Assembly (NCBI RefSeq): GCF_000473365.1
Contig: NZ_KI421517.1
Coordinates: 1,641,606 to 1,705,605 of the forward strand
Direction: 5' to 3'
Source of the DNA: Adhaeribacter aquaticus DSM 16391
GTDB taxonomy: Bacteria; Bacteroidota; Bacteroidia; Cytophagales; Hymenobacteraceae
DNA length: 64,000 nt
A program made the position numbers and the translations under genes. Shown here piece by piece: positions 27,570 through 36,249 of this stretch. Below the pieces are notes generated by a model, which saw only the letters and a list, made by a program, of their open reading frames with translations, was not told the DNA's origin and searched no databases. Every line of letters starts with the position of its first letter. The first letter of the stretch is position 1.

Positions 27570-28724
27570 ATGACTCAAAAGCATTATTCAGCAACGCCTT
27601 TATCTACCTTAAGCATAGTTATGCTAATGGTGTTTTATGGTTGTGTCGAATCTTTTGCGCCTGATGTAGTAGATACTGTTCATAGCTATTTAGTGGTTGA
27701 TGGTCTTATCAATAACAATGGGATTACGGTTATTAACCTTTCCCGCTCCCAAAAAATATCGGACAATAATAAGCCTCAAGCCGAAGCAAAAGCATCTGTT
27801 GTTATTCAGGAAGAGCAAGGGCCGCATTATCCTTTAACCGAAGGCAGAATGGGCACTTATACTTCGTCCTATTTAACTTTAAATCCGCAGAAAAAATACC
27901 GGCTTTACATTAAAACAGCTTTTAATAAAGAATATGTTTCTGATTATGTTCCGGTAAGGTACACGCCAGATTTTGAGGTAGTTTGGAAAGTAGAAAATGA
28001 AGGATTACAAATAGCAATCAATTCGCAGGGCAGGGAAAATAACACCCGGTATTACCGCTGGCAACACGAAGAAACCTGGGAATTTAACTCTTTTATTTAT
28101 TCTGCCTGGGAATATAGGAATGGACAAATTCTACCCCGAACTAATAATATATTTCAATGCTGGCGTACTGAAAGAAATCCGGTTATTAAAATAGCCAGCA
28201 CTGATAATTTATCAGAAAATGTTTTGTCAGAACACCCTCTGGTGTTATTACCTAAAAACTCTGAAAAACTACAGGTAAAATACAGCATTTTGGTAAAACA
28301 GCAAAGCCTTACCAAAGAAGCTTACCAGTATTGGGAAACCTTAAGCAAAAACACTGAAAATATAGGCACTTTATTCGATCCATTTCCAAGTCAGCTTACT
28401 GGCAATATCACTTGTTTAAACGACCCGAAAGAGCCGGTTTTTGGCTTTGTTTCTGTTACCAACGAAATAGAAAAAAGAATTTTCATTTCAACTTATGCTG
28501 ATTTACCTACCAGCTGGCATGGCATAAACAGGAAAAGTATTACCTACGCTAGCTGTGAAACTGGCCTTATGGGTAAGGATGGGCTTACCCCAGCCAACCC
28601 GGCCTACCTGATTGTGGACAGGGTAATGCTGGAAGATGGTTCTATGGACTATACTTACTCTAGTGTTGGCTGTGTAGATTGCAGACTTAGGGGAACGAAT
28701 GTAATGCCAGACTTTTGGCATTGA
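27570..28724 (+). CDS. DUF4249 lipoprotein, copy 2
   Basis: This is the second tandem copy (384 aa), with lipobox VFYGC (Cys25). It shares with copy 1 long blocks such as DVVDTVHSYLVVDGLIN, INLSRSQKIS, PQKKYRLYIKTAFNKEY, and the ending CVDCRLRGTNVMPDFW. The DNA is also similar in places (GTTCATAGCTATTTAGT occurs in both), so copies 1 and 2 look like the more recent duplication. It starts 12 bp after copy 1. The central and C-terminal loops differ most (NRKSITYASCETGLMGKD here), as expected if ligand specificity has diverged. Confidence 0.9.
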   Translation: MTQKHYSATPLSTLSIVMLMVFYGCVESFAPDVVDTVHSYLVVDGLINNNGITVINLSRSQKISDNNKPQAEAKASVVIQEEQGPHYPLTEGRMGTYTSSYLTLNPQKKYRLYIKTAFNKEYVSDYVPVRYTPDFEVVWKVENEGLQIAINSQGRENNTRYYRWQHEETWEFNSFIYSAWEYRNGQILPRTNNIFQCWRTERNPVIKIASTDNLSENVLSEHPLVLLPKNSEKLQVKYSILVKQQSLTKEAYQYWETLSKNTENIGTLFDPFPSQLTGNITCLNDPKEPVFGFVSVTNEIEKRIFISTYADLPTSWHGINRKSITYASCETGLMGKDGLTPANPAYLIVDRVMLEDGSMDYTYSSVGCVDCRLRGTNVMPDFWH

Positions 28725-28755
28725 TTTATTAATTTACAATACTTAACACTATATA

Positions 28756-29886
28756 ATGATTCGCAAGGTTTACCTGTTTTTATTTATTATTTTATCCTTC
28801 CTTAATAGTTGTGTAGAACCTTTTTCGCCGGAGGTAAAATCTCATACCAGTTCTTTTCTGGTGGTCGATGGCTTTATAAATATATCAGGCGTAACAACCA
28901 TAAAGCTTTCCAGGACGCAAAATCTGGGGGAAAACATGAAGCCTAGTGTAGAAAACCGGGCTCAGTTACAAATTAAAGAAGAAAGTGGATCTAACCACAA
29001 TTTAACCGAAATAGCTCCCGGAACCTACCAATCGGCATTACTGAACTTAAACCCGGGAAAAAGATATCAGCTTCATATCAGAACTGATAATGGATCAGAA
29101 TATCTTTCGCTGCTTACATCTGCCAGCACTACGCCCGATTTTGAGTTATCGAGTAGGATACAAAACGACGGCTTACAAATATTAGTTAATACCAACGATA
29201 ACCCTAACAGCTCCCGCTATTACCGTTGGCAATACGAAGAAACCTATGAATTTTCATCGGGCTACTATTCTGGTTACGAATATAAAGCTCCCGGAAAGAT
29301 TGAGGCCCGGCAAAATGATATTTATTATTGCTGGCGCACTGAAGTACCTACTTTCATAAAAATTGGCAACACTTCCGGGTTAAATCAGAATATTCTCTCC
29401 AACCAATCGATCGTGTTTTTACCTAAAAATACCGAAAAGCTCCGCTACAAGTATAGTATTCTGGTCAAACAATACTCTCTTTCCAAAGAAGAATATCAAT
29501 ATTGGGAAATCTTAAGTAAAAATACAGAGCAAATAGGCACCTTATTTGATCCTTTGCCCTCCCAACTTACTGGCAATATTCAATGCCTGAATAACCCGGC
29601 TGAACCTGTGTTAGGTTTTGTGGGAGCCACTTCAGAAAAACAGAAACGGATTTTTGTTGACAAAAAAGACCTACCGGTATGGCCATATAAGACTGGCTAC
29701 GAAAGTTGTGCAATACCAGATACAGTAGGTTTAGGAGATGCCGTGCCTCTCTTTGCCAATGGCGGATCCCTACCGGTTGGTGGGGTCTATAGGGGACCTG
29801 CCTTAGTAGGGTATACCTACTCAACCCCAGATTGTGTGGATTGCCGGTTACGCGGAACTAAAGTCAGGCCCAGCTTCTGGCAATAG
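28756..29886 (+). CDS. DUF4249 lipoprotein, copy 3
   Basis: This is the third tandem copy (376 aa), with lipobox FLNSC (Cys19). The family blocks are kept (SSFLVVDGFINISGVTTIKL, YYRWQYEETYEF, YCWRTEVP, EEYQYWEILSKNTEQIGTLF and CVDCRLRGTKVRPSFW), but the N-terminal third differs more from copies 1 and 2 than those do from each other. It starts 31 bp after copy 2. All three keep the two C-terminal cysteines (CxDC) and the terminal FW, which suggests a shared disulfide or docking surface. Confidence 0.9.
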   Translation: MIRKVYLFLFIILSFLNSCVEPFSPEVKSHTSSFLVVDGFINISGVTTIKLSRTQNLGENMKPSVENRAQLQIKEESGSNHNLTEIAPGTYQSALLNLNPGKRYQLHIRTDNGSEYLSLLTSASTTPDFELSSRIQNDGLQILVNTNDNPNSSRYYRWQYEETYEFSSGYYSGYEYKAPGKIEARQNDIYYCWRTEVPTFIKIGNTSGLNQNILSNQSIVFLPKNTEKLRYKYSILVKQYSLSKEEYQYWEILSKNTEQIGTLFDPLPSQLTGNIQCLNNPAEPVLGFVGATSEKQKRIFVDKKDLPVWPYKTGYESCAIPDTVGLGDAVPLFANGGSLPVGGVYRGPALVGYTYSTPDCVDCRLRGTKVRPSFWQ

Positions 29887-29932
29887 TACCTTAATTTTTA
29901 TTTTACAGTCATCAATTGGCATTAGTTAAACT

Positions 29933-32335
29933 ATGATGTTTGCGCTACAATTTATAAAACAGGGATTTCTTTTAAGTTTAGTTTGGGTATTAAGTTTATC
30001 CAGCGCTTTGGCCCAAACCGATAGCTTAAAAACTATTGCCCGGCAGTTTACCTCTTACCAGCAAAAGCACCTGCAGGAAAAAGTATTCTTACACTTGGAC
30101 AGGCCGGTTTATTTAAGCGGTGAAACCATGTGGTTTAAAATATATTACGTGGACGGTACCTTTCACAAACCTTTAAATGTGAGCAAAGTGGCCTATGTAG
30201 AGGTGTTAGACCAGAATCAATCGCCGGTTCTGCAAGCTAAAGTAGAATTAAAGAAAGGGATAGGCCAAGGATCTTTTGTAGTTCCGACATCATTGTTCTC
30301 GGGCAATTATACGGTTCGGGCCTATACCAGCTGGATGAAAAATTTTAATTCAGACTATTTCTTTACCAGCCCGGTTACCTTTATTAACACTACCAAAGTA
30401 CTGGGTACAGAAATAGCTAAAACAGACCCAACTTACAACGTTCAATTTTTCCCGGAAGGAGGAAATTTAGTTTCGGGCCTTGCCAACAAGGTAGCCTTCA
30501 AAATTACCGATAGAAACGGTAAAGGCCTGGAAGCAGAAGGATCTATTCTGGATGATAGAAGTAAACCGGTTGCTTCATTTTCAACATTAAAATTTGGTAT
30601 GGGAAATTTTACCTTTACCCCTGCCGAAAACCAGCATTATGTAGCAGTATTTAAACTCAAAAATGGTCAGCCACTCACCCAGAAATTACCGCAGGTTTAC
30701 CAAACAGGTTATGTTCTGCACCTGGAAGAAAGCAATTTTAATCAGATTAAGCTATCAGTACAGACTAAAAATATTAATTCTTCTGAACCCATTTATTTAC
30801 TAGGGCATGCCCGGCAATTAGTTTCGGTAGCCATAGATAAAAACCTCGAAAATGGCCAAGCCGAAATATTGATTGATAAAGATAAATTAGGTGATGGCAT
30901 AACTCACTTTACTTTGTTTAACAGCCAGAAAAAGCCGGTATGTGAACGTTTGTATTTTAAACAACCACAAAAAAGCTTAACCATTTCTGCAAACGCCAAT
31001 AAACCCCAATTTGCAAACCGTGAAAAAGTAATTCTGACTATAAACACTCCTGTTCAAACCGATTCAGCCAATCTCTCGCTAGCCGTTTTCCAAATTGATT
31101 CTTTACAAAAGCACCAACCGGCTACCATTTTTAATTATTTGTGGCTTTCTTCAGATTTAAAAGGCACTATAGAAAGCCCCGAATATTATTTCACTTCTAA
31201 CAGCAGCGAAACCTCTGAAGCCTTAGATAATTTAATGCTGACGCATGGCTGGAGCAGGTTTAAATGGGAAAATATTTTAGCCGGAAAAGCAGCTGATTTT
31301 GAGTTTTTACCAGAGATAAACTCCCATATTATAAGAGGGCGGGTCGTACAGGCTTCAACTGGTGCTCCGGCCGAAAAAATTGCTACCTATTTAGCTTCTC
31401 CCAGCCGGCTTGTCCGCTTATACAATTCTACTAGCCAGAAGGACGGGCTTATCCAATTTGAAATGAAAGATTTTACAGGCCCCCGGGAGGTAATCCTACA
31501 ATCCAATATAAAACGGGACAGCACTTACCGCTTTGAAATCTTCAGTCCTTTCTATTCAAAATTTCCTGATTATAAACTACCGGCGTTTTACTTATCTGAA
31601 GCATTGAAACCCGAATTGACCCAACGGCATGTACAAATACAAACCCAACATGCTTATTTTGATAAATTCCGAAGGATTTACAGTTTGCCTAAGGTTGATA
31701 GTTTATCCTTTTACGGGAATCCGGATGCTAAATATAACTTGGATGATTATACGCGCTTTAAAGTGCTGGAAGAAGTAATGCGGGAATACGTTCCTGGTGT
31801 AATGGTCAGAATCAGGAAAGATGGTTTCCATTTCCTAACTTATGACAAGTCCAATGATTTATTTTTCCAGAATAACCCAATGGTGTTGCTGGATGGTTTG
31901 CCTGTTTTTGATATAAATAAAATAATGGCTTTTGATCCTTTAAAGATTCAGAAACTGGAAGTAATAACCAACCGCTATAACCAGGGCTCTTTATCTTATG
32001 AAGGCTTAATTAGTTATACAACTTATAAAGGCGATTTAGGCGGTTTTCAGGTAGACTCAAGAGCCTTACTTATGGAGTATGAAGGCTTACAACTTCAGCG
32101 TGAGTTTTATGCACCCACTTATGCAACCACCCAGCAGCAACAAGGTCGTTTGCCTGATTTCAGAAATTTGCTTTATTGGAAACCTGTTCTGACTACAAGA
32201 GCAAATGAAGTCCAAAAGCTGGAGTTTTATACCTCAGACCAGGTTGGCAAATACCTGGTAGTTGTACAGGGTCTTTCAAAAGCGGGGATAGCTGGCCACA
32301 CCAGTTTTACTTTTGAGGTAAAAAAAGCGCTTTAA
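29933..32335 (+). CDS. exported MG2-domain protein with a TonB-plug-like C-terminus
   Basis: The 800-aa protein has a signal peptide (LLSLVWVLSLSSALAQ). A macroglobulin-type MG2 domain (about 45-145) reads EKVFLHLDRPVYLSGETMWF and FSGNYTVRAYTSWMKN. Several further beta-sandwich segments follow, including a likely second MG-like repeat near 345-480. Residues about 605-705 look like a receptor plug (NPMVLLDGLPVFDINKIM, then IQKLEVITNRY), but no barrel follows; about 95 residues remain. It has no thioester motif, so it is not a classical protease trap. It is the last gene of the receptor/DUF4249 cluster and may be its periplasmic or surface partner. Confidence 0.8.
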   Translation: MMFALQFIKQGFLLSLVWVLSLSSALAQTDSLKTIARQFTSYQQKHLQEKVFLHLDRPVYLSGETMWFKIYYVDGTFHKPLNVSKVAYVEVLDQNQSPVLQAKVELKKGIGQGSFVVPTSLFSGNYTVRAYTSWMKNFNSDYFFTSPVTFINTTKVLGTEIAKTDPTYNVQFFPEGGNLVSGLANKVAFKITDRNGKGLEAEGSILDDRSKPVASFSTLKFGMGNFTFTPAENQHYVAVFKLKNGQPLTQKLPQVYQTGYVLHLEESNFNQIKLSVQTKNINSSEPIYLLGHARQLVSVAIDKNLENGQAEILIDKDKLGDGITHFTLFNSQKKPVCERLYFKQPQKSLTISANANKPQFANREKVILTINTPVQTDSANLSLAVFQIDSLQKHQPATIFNYLWLSSDLKGTIESPEYYFTSNSSETSEALDNLMLTHGWSRFKWENILAGKAADFEFLPEINSHIIRGRVVQASTGAPAEKIATYLASPSRLVRLYNSTSQKDGLIQFEMKDFTGPREVILQSNIKRDSTYRFEIFSPFYSKFPDYKLPAFYLSEALKPELTQRHVQIQTQHAYFDKFRRIYSLPKVDSLSFYGNPDAKYNLDDYTRFKVLEEVMREYVPGVMVRIRKDGFHFLTYDKSNDLFFQNNPMVLLDGLPVFDINKIMAFDPLKIQKLEVITNRYNQGSLSYEGLISYTTYKGDLGGFQVDSRALLMEYEGLQLQREFYAPTYATTQQQQGRLPDFRNLLYWKPVLTTRANEVQKLEFYTSDQVGKYLVVVQGLSKAGIAGHTSFTFEVKKAL

Positions 32336-32384
32336 CTCATATTCCATAATTTTCTGTTTATTATTGCCAAAAGAAAAAACAGAA

Positions 32385-33110
32385 ATGGAAAATGCTTTTT
32401 TTGTTTGGAGTGGTGGCAAAGATTCTGCCCTGGCCCTGCAGCGGGTACTTGATCAAAAGCAATATAAAGTTAAATACCTGTTGACTACCGTGAATGAAAC
32501 ATTTCAACGGGTTTCCATGCACGGGGTGCGGGTTTCATTACTGGAAGAACAGGCCCAGGCCATAGGAATACCTTTGGTGAAAATATTTATTCCGGAGCAA
32601 GCCACCATGGAAGATTATAACCAGCGCATGGAAACGGCTTTGCTAAAAATGAAGGGTGAAAACATCAACAACGCTATATTTGGCGATATTTTCCTGGAGG
32701 ACTTACGCCATTACCGCGAAAAACAAGTAGCCGCCATTGGCCTGAATGCTGTTTTTCCATTGTGGCAGGAATCAACCACCAAACTAATTCAGGAATTTAT
32801 AACATTAGGCTTTAAAGCCAAGTTAGTTTGTGTTAGCGATAGCCGGTTAGGAAAAGACTTTATTGGCCGGGAAATAGATGATCAGTTTCTGATTGATTTA
32901 CCCGCGACTGTAGATGCTTGTGGTGAAAACGGCGAATACCATTCTTTTGTGTATGAGGCTCCCTTCTTCAAGGAACCAGTTTCCATAAAAACAGGTGAAA
33001 TAATTTTTCGGGATTATGCAGCTGAAGGAAATGATAACCCTACCAATTATGATTCTAAATTCTGGTTTCTAGATTTACTTTCCTTATCCGAAAAGGAAAT
33101 TACCACTTAG
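32385..33110 (+). CDS. Dph6-like PP-loop ATP pyrophosphatase
   Basis: The PP-loop SGGKDSALALQRVL lies at the N-terminus (about residues 10-23), and the rest follows the diphthine-ammonia ligase family (COG2102): VSMHGVRVSLLEEQAQAIGI, IFGDIFLEDLRHYREKQ, and DACGENGEYHSFVYEAP. Eukaryotic and archaeal members amidate diphthamide on EF2, which bacteria lack, so the bacterial substrate is unknown. I take ATG 32385 (MENAFFVWSGG, 241 aa) over an in-frame TTG seven codons upstream, because family members begin close to the PP-loop. The stop interlocks with that of the convergent CDF gene. Confidence 0.88.
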   Translation: MENAFFVWSGGKDSALALQRVLDQKQYKVKYLLTTVNETFQRVSMHGVRVSLLEEQAQAIGIPLVKIFIPEQATMEDYNQRMETALLKMKGENINNAIFGDIFLEDLRHYREKQVAAIGLNAVFPLWQESTTKLIQEFITLGFKAKLVCVSDSRLGKDFIGREIDDQFLIDLPATVDACGENGEYHSFVYEAPFFKEPVSIKTGEIIFRDYAAEGNDNPTNYDSKFWFLDLLSLSEKEITT

Positions 33111-34024
33111 AAATGTGGCTCATGCAACGCATCTGGCGGTTCTACATGGGTAAGCACATCGTATATGCGCGGATTGGCCTGCAGTATTACAGCTTTTACT
33201 TTATGCGCAATATCATGACCTTCTCTAACGGATAAGGTACCATCCACAATTATATGCAAATCCACAAACAGCTCAAAACCCATTTTCCGGACAAAACATT
33301 TATCTAAACCCAATACGCCTTCTACTGTACTGGCCAGCTTTCTCACCTCCTCTACTATTTCGGATGAAGGCGCTGCATCCATCACTTCGTTTAAAGCTGG
33401 GCGAAATACCAAATAAGCATTTATTAATATAATACAGGCCGCAACCAAAGCCGCAATATCATCGGCTACGGCATAATTTGGACCGCCCAAAATAGCAATA
33501 GAAATACCTATAAAAGCCGCTGCCGATGTAATGGCATCACTCCGATGATGCCAAGCATCAGCTTTTACGGCCGTGCTATCGGCTTCCTCTCCTACTTTTA
33601 TAATAAATCTAAAAAGTACTTCTTTTACTAAAATAACGGCACCTAAAACCCACAAGGTAAAGGTTTCCGGTACGGCATGGGGCGTAATAATATTGGTGAT
33701 GCTTTCTACTACAATCAATACGGCCGCCGCACCCATGGTTAAGGCAATTACAGTAGCCGCTAAAGGTTCGGCTTTGCCATGCCCGTACGGATGATCTTTA
33801 TCAGGTGCTTTGGTTGCAATACGCAAACCCGCAAATAAAATCAGCGAACTAAACACATCCGAAGCTGACTCGATGGCATCTGCTACTAAGGCATAAGAAT
33901 TACCTAAAATACCAGCTGTTCCTTTAACTACAACCAGGGCAATACTGGCCATTATGCTTATTAAAGTAGATCTTAATCCCTTTAAGGCCGGATGAGTAGG
34001 TTTGTGAAGAGATTCGTTTTGCAA
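33107..34024 (-). CDS. cation diffusion facilitator (CDF) metal transporter
   Basis: This inner-membrane divalent-cation/proton antiporter of 305 aa has about six helices. The TM2 metal site reads ESASD (E52, D56) in ADAIESASDVFSS, and the TM5 site reads HHRSD (H159, D163). The DHPYGHGKAEPLAA loop and a C-terminal cytoplasmic domain (about 210-295) are typical. Glu in the first TM2 position differs from the Asp or His of the best-studied zinc exporters, so the metal is uncertain. The start is TTG 34024; an in-frame stop lies three codons upstream and the next ATG falls inside TM1. Confidence 0.9.
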   Translation of the reverse strand: MQNESLHKPTHPALKGLRSTLISIMASIALVVVKGTAGILGNSYALVADAIESASDVFSSLILFAGLRIATKAPDKDHPYGHGKAEPLAATVIALTMGAAAVLIVVESITNIITPHAVPETFTLWVLGAVILVKEVLFRFIIKVGEEADSTAVKADAWHHRSDAITSAAAFIGISIAILGGPNYAVADDIAALVAACIILINAYLVFRPALNEVMDAAPSSEIVEEVRKLASTVEGVLGLDKCFVRKMGFELFVDLHIIVDGTLSVREGHDIAHKVKAVILQANPRIYDVLTHVEPPDALHEPHF

Positions 34025-34084
34025 AATTATTTAATAAGAAATGCACCTGAATTTCAGCAAATCTCGGCAGATTTAACTTAAAAA

Positions 34085-34126
34085 AAAATCTGCTTGCCTT
34101 GCAAAATGCAAAACGAAGCAGATTTT
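34085..34126 (-). terminator. terminator after yceI
   Basis: An 11-bp perfect stem (AAAATCTGCTT / AAGCAGATTTT) with a 20-nt loop starts about 23 nt past the YceI stop. On the minus strand it is followed by a U-run. Confidence 0.8.
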
Positions 34127-34148
34127 AATTTATTTAAAGAAGGTTTAA

Positions 34149-34823
34149 TTATAAACCTACCTGATTATTAGCTACTAAATTAAACTGAACGGTAAAGTCA
34201 TCGTTAATTGCTTTATCACCAATATTGGCAAAGAAGCTTTTTGAGCCATAACGAATATCCCACTTAGTACGGTCTAATACTACTGCTTCTGATTTAGCAG
34301 TTAAACTGTTACCATTAACAGCTACAGTTGCCGGGAAGGTTACAGGGTTAGAGATACCTTTTATAGTTAAGATACCATTTACATTATAATTGGCAGCTCC
34401 TGCTTTTGCTCCTTTAACTGGAGTTACGTTGGTAATTTTAAAGGTAGCACGCGGATGTTTTTCTACTGAGAAAAAATCATCTGATTTTAAGTGACCAATT
34501 AATTTACCGTTGTATTCTTTATCGGTTAAATCTAAGTTAACAATACTGTTCATGTCGATTTCAACAGTACCGCCAACTACTTTATTTTTATCTACCTGTA
34601 AGGCTCCGTTTGCTAACTTAATAGTACCATTGTGCTGGCCGGTAACTTTTTTACCTTCCCAAGCCATGTTACTTTGATTTACATCAACTTTATAAGTATT
34701 AGCGGCTACCTTTACGGTTTTACCAACTTTAGGAGCAGGTCCATTGGTGTTAGCAAAAGTGGTTGTAACATCTGCCACTAATAAACTGGCAACTACTAAA
34801 GATGATAATACTAACTTTTTCAT
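34149..34823 (-). CDS. YceI family periplasmic protein
   Basis: This 224-aa protein has a signal peptide (LVLSSLVVASLLVADVTTTFA) and the YceI lipocalin-like beta-barrel: YKVDVNQSNMAWEGKKVTGQ, HNGTIKLANGALQV, LIGHLKSDDFFSVEKHPRAT, and WDIRYGSKSFFANIGDKAIN. Family members bind isoprenoid chains such as ubiquinone precursors in a hydrophobic cavity. It lies 35 bp downstream of the marR gene on the same strand, with no terminator between, so the MarR protein probably controls it. Periplasmic stress or quinone-related roles are inferred from the family. Confidence 0.92.
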   Translation of the reverse strand: MKKLVLSSLVVASLLVADVTTTFANTNGPAPKVGKTVKVAANTYKVDVNQSNMAWEGKKVTGQHNGTIKLANGALQVDKNKVVGGTVEIDMNSIVNLDLTDKEYNGKLIGHLKSDDFFSVEKHPRATFKITNVTPVKGAKAGAANYNVNGILTIKGISNPVTFPATVAVNGNSLTAKSEAVVLDRTKWDIRYGSKSFFANIGDKAINDDFTVQFNLVANNQVGL

Positions 34824-34858
34824 GTTTATTTTTAATTTACTTTTTATTAATTGTTTAT

Positions 34859-35314
34859 TTATCCTCGAATTTTGTCAAGTATCTGGTTAAGTTGTTCGGC
34901 TTCGGATTCAGACAAATGCTGCATTCCCATATGAGCATTCAATGTTTGCTCACATTCATCAATCCGTTTTAATAAATTTAAGCCTTCTTCTGTAATGAGA
35001 ACATCCACAGTTCGCCGGTCATGTTCACATTGAGTTCTGGTTACCCAACCCTTGGCTACCAATTTATCTACAATGCGAGAGGCATTGGATGTTTTATCTA
35101 ACATGCGCTCAATTATAAGATTTACAGTAGCTGGGTTAGGGTGTTGCCCACGCAATATTCGTAAAACATTAAATTGAGGTAAAGTCAGATCATAGTTTTT
35201 AAAGGTTTGAGCAGCTTGCATTTGAAGCCAGTTAGCCGTAAATGCTAAATTGATATAGGCCTTTTGGAATACATTCCTAAAAGTCGGTTGTTTTATTTCA
35301 TCTTCTATCCGCAT
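34859..35314 (-). CDS. MarR family transcriptional regulator
   Basis: This winged-helix regulator of about 151 aa has the DNA-binding core LTLPQFNVLRILRGQHPNPA, VNLIIERMLDKTSNASRIVD and KLVAKGWVTRTQCEHDRRTV (wing). The long N-terminal and C-terminal helices for dimerisation are present. I place the start at ATG 35314 (MRIEDEIKQ); a GTG two codons upstream (35320) is the alternative. A promoter with both boxes and a 20-bp palindrome over it lie immediately upstream, which points to autoregulation. The yceI gene follows in the same operon. Confidence 0.9.
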   Translation of the reverse strand: MRIEDEIKQPTFRNVFQKAYINLAFTANWLQMQAAQTFKNYDLTLPQFNVLRILRGQHPNPATVNLIIERMLDKTSNASRIVDKLVAKGWVTRTQCEHDRRTVDVLITEEGLNLLKRIDECEQTLNAHMGMQHLSESEAEQLNQILDKIRG

Positions 35315-35338
35315 TTGCACTAGCTTTAAATGATGTTA

Positions 35339-35369
35339 CAAATGTATGTATATACATTTAATGTTACAA
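35339..35369 (-). promoter_or_regulatory. marR-yceI promoter with overlapping palindromic operator
   Basis: On the minus strand the TTG box (35369-35367) is followed by 20 nt and TACATTTG (35346-35339), an exact Bacteroidota promoter. A perfect inverted repeat AAATGTAT-GTAT-ATACATTT covers 35340-35359, over the -7 box and half of the spacer. ATGTTACA repeats directly on both sides (35333-35340 and 35361-35368). The position suits repression by a MarR dimer. Confidence 0.65.
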
Positions 35370-35469
35370 CATATTTTAATTATTTTTTAGTTCCCATTAT
35401 TTTTTAATTATAAACAAATCCCAGGAGGCACCGTAGGCTATACCTATTCTGCTCCTTATGATTCTTTAA

Positions 35470-36102
35470 ATGAATAATTATTGTCTTTTATTAGCTGTAC
35501 CCAATCCGGAAGAACTAATCAGGTATGGCGGACTATTACTTATAAGCGCTATTGTTTTTATAGAAACAGGCTTACTTTTAGGGTTAATAATACCCGGGGG
35601 AGATTCTCTATTATTTACAACTGGCTTATTAAGTGCAACAGGTGTTTTAGAAACGGATATATATTTATTAATACCACTACTTATTGTAGCTGGCATTTCA
35701 GGAGACCTGCTCGGGTATTTTTTAGGCAGTAAAATGGGACACAAGCTTTACCATAAACCAGACTCCTGGTACTTTAAGCGTAAGTATTTAGAAAAAGCAG
35801 AAATTTTCTATCAGGAAAAAGGTAAGTTAGCCATCATAGCTGGTAAATTTATTCCAATTGTCCGGACACTAAATCCATTACTGTGCGGGATTGGTAAGCT
35901 CTCCTTAAGAACCTATGTATTTTTTACGTCCATAGGTTCATTTCTTTGGATCAGCTCCTTAGTTATTATTGGCTATTTAACCGGTATAAAATTCCCTGGG
36001 CTAAAAAATTATATACATTTTATTATACCCGGAATTATTCTTGTTTCCGTTATTCCCTTAATACTCCAATATTTTAAACATCAGAAGCCAGAAAAAACCT
36101 GA
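35470..36102 (+). CDS. DedA family membrane protein (VTT domain)
   Basis: This inner-membrane protein of 210 aa has the DedA/VTT signature: GLIIPGGDSLLFTTGLLSAT, then the re-entrant loop GDLLGYFLGSKMGHKLY, then FIPIVRTLNPLLCGIGKLS, with the conserved Arg of the (F/Y)-x-R motif. Several DedA members act in undecaprenyl-phosphate recycling or lipid scrambling and influence membrane potential and drug tolerance. It is divergent from the marR gene, whose operator lies 110 bp upstream, so shared control is possible but not shown. Confidence 0.9.
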   Translation: MNNYCLLLAVPNPEELIRYGGLLLISAIVFIETGLLLGLIIPGGDSLLFTTGLLSATGVLETDIYLLIPLLIVAGISGDLLGYFLGSKMGHKLYHKPDSWYFKRKYLEKAEIFYQEKGKLAIIAGKFIPIVRTLNPLLCGIGKLSLRTYVFFTSIGSFLWISSLVIIGYLTGIKFPGLKNYIHFIIPGIILVSVIPLILQYFKHQKPEKT

Positions 36103-36249
36103 ATTAGTATTGGGTAAAACAACAATTTTATAGGCGGACAGGCTAAAAGTAGGCTTATTAAACTAATTTGAAATGCTTGAAGGTATTATTCTCCAGTAAA
36201 TTGATGCAAAATATTAGGCTCATCAGGCTAAAACATTCTATTTCAGTAT

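Noticed and set aside
32385-33110. Diphthamide synthesis (Dph6) as the biological role
   Set aside because: Bacteria lack diphthamide; only the fold and PP-loop can be supported.
35424-35480. Short plus-strand fragment GGTVGYTYSAPYDSLNE before dedA, resembling VGYTYSTPDC of the third DUF4249 protein
   Set aside because: Only about 20 codons, with nothing further upstream; the similarity is probably chance, although a remnant cannot be excluded.
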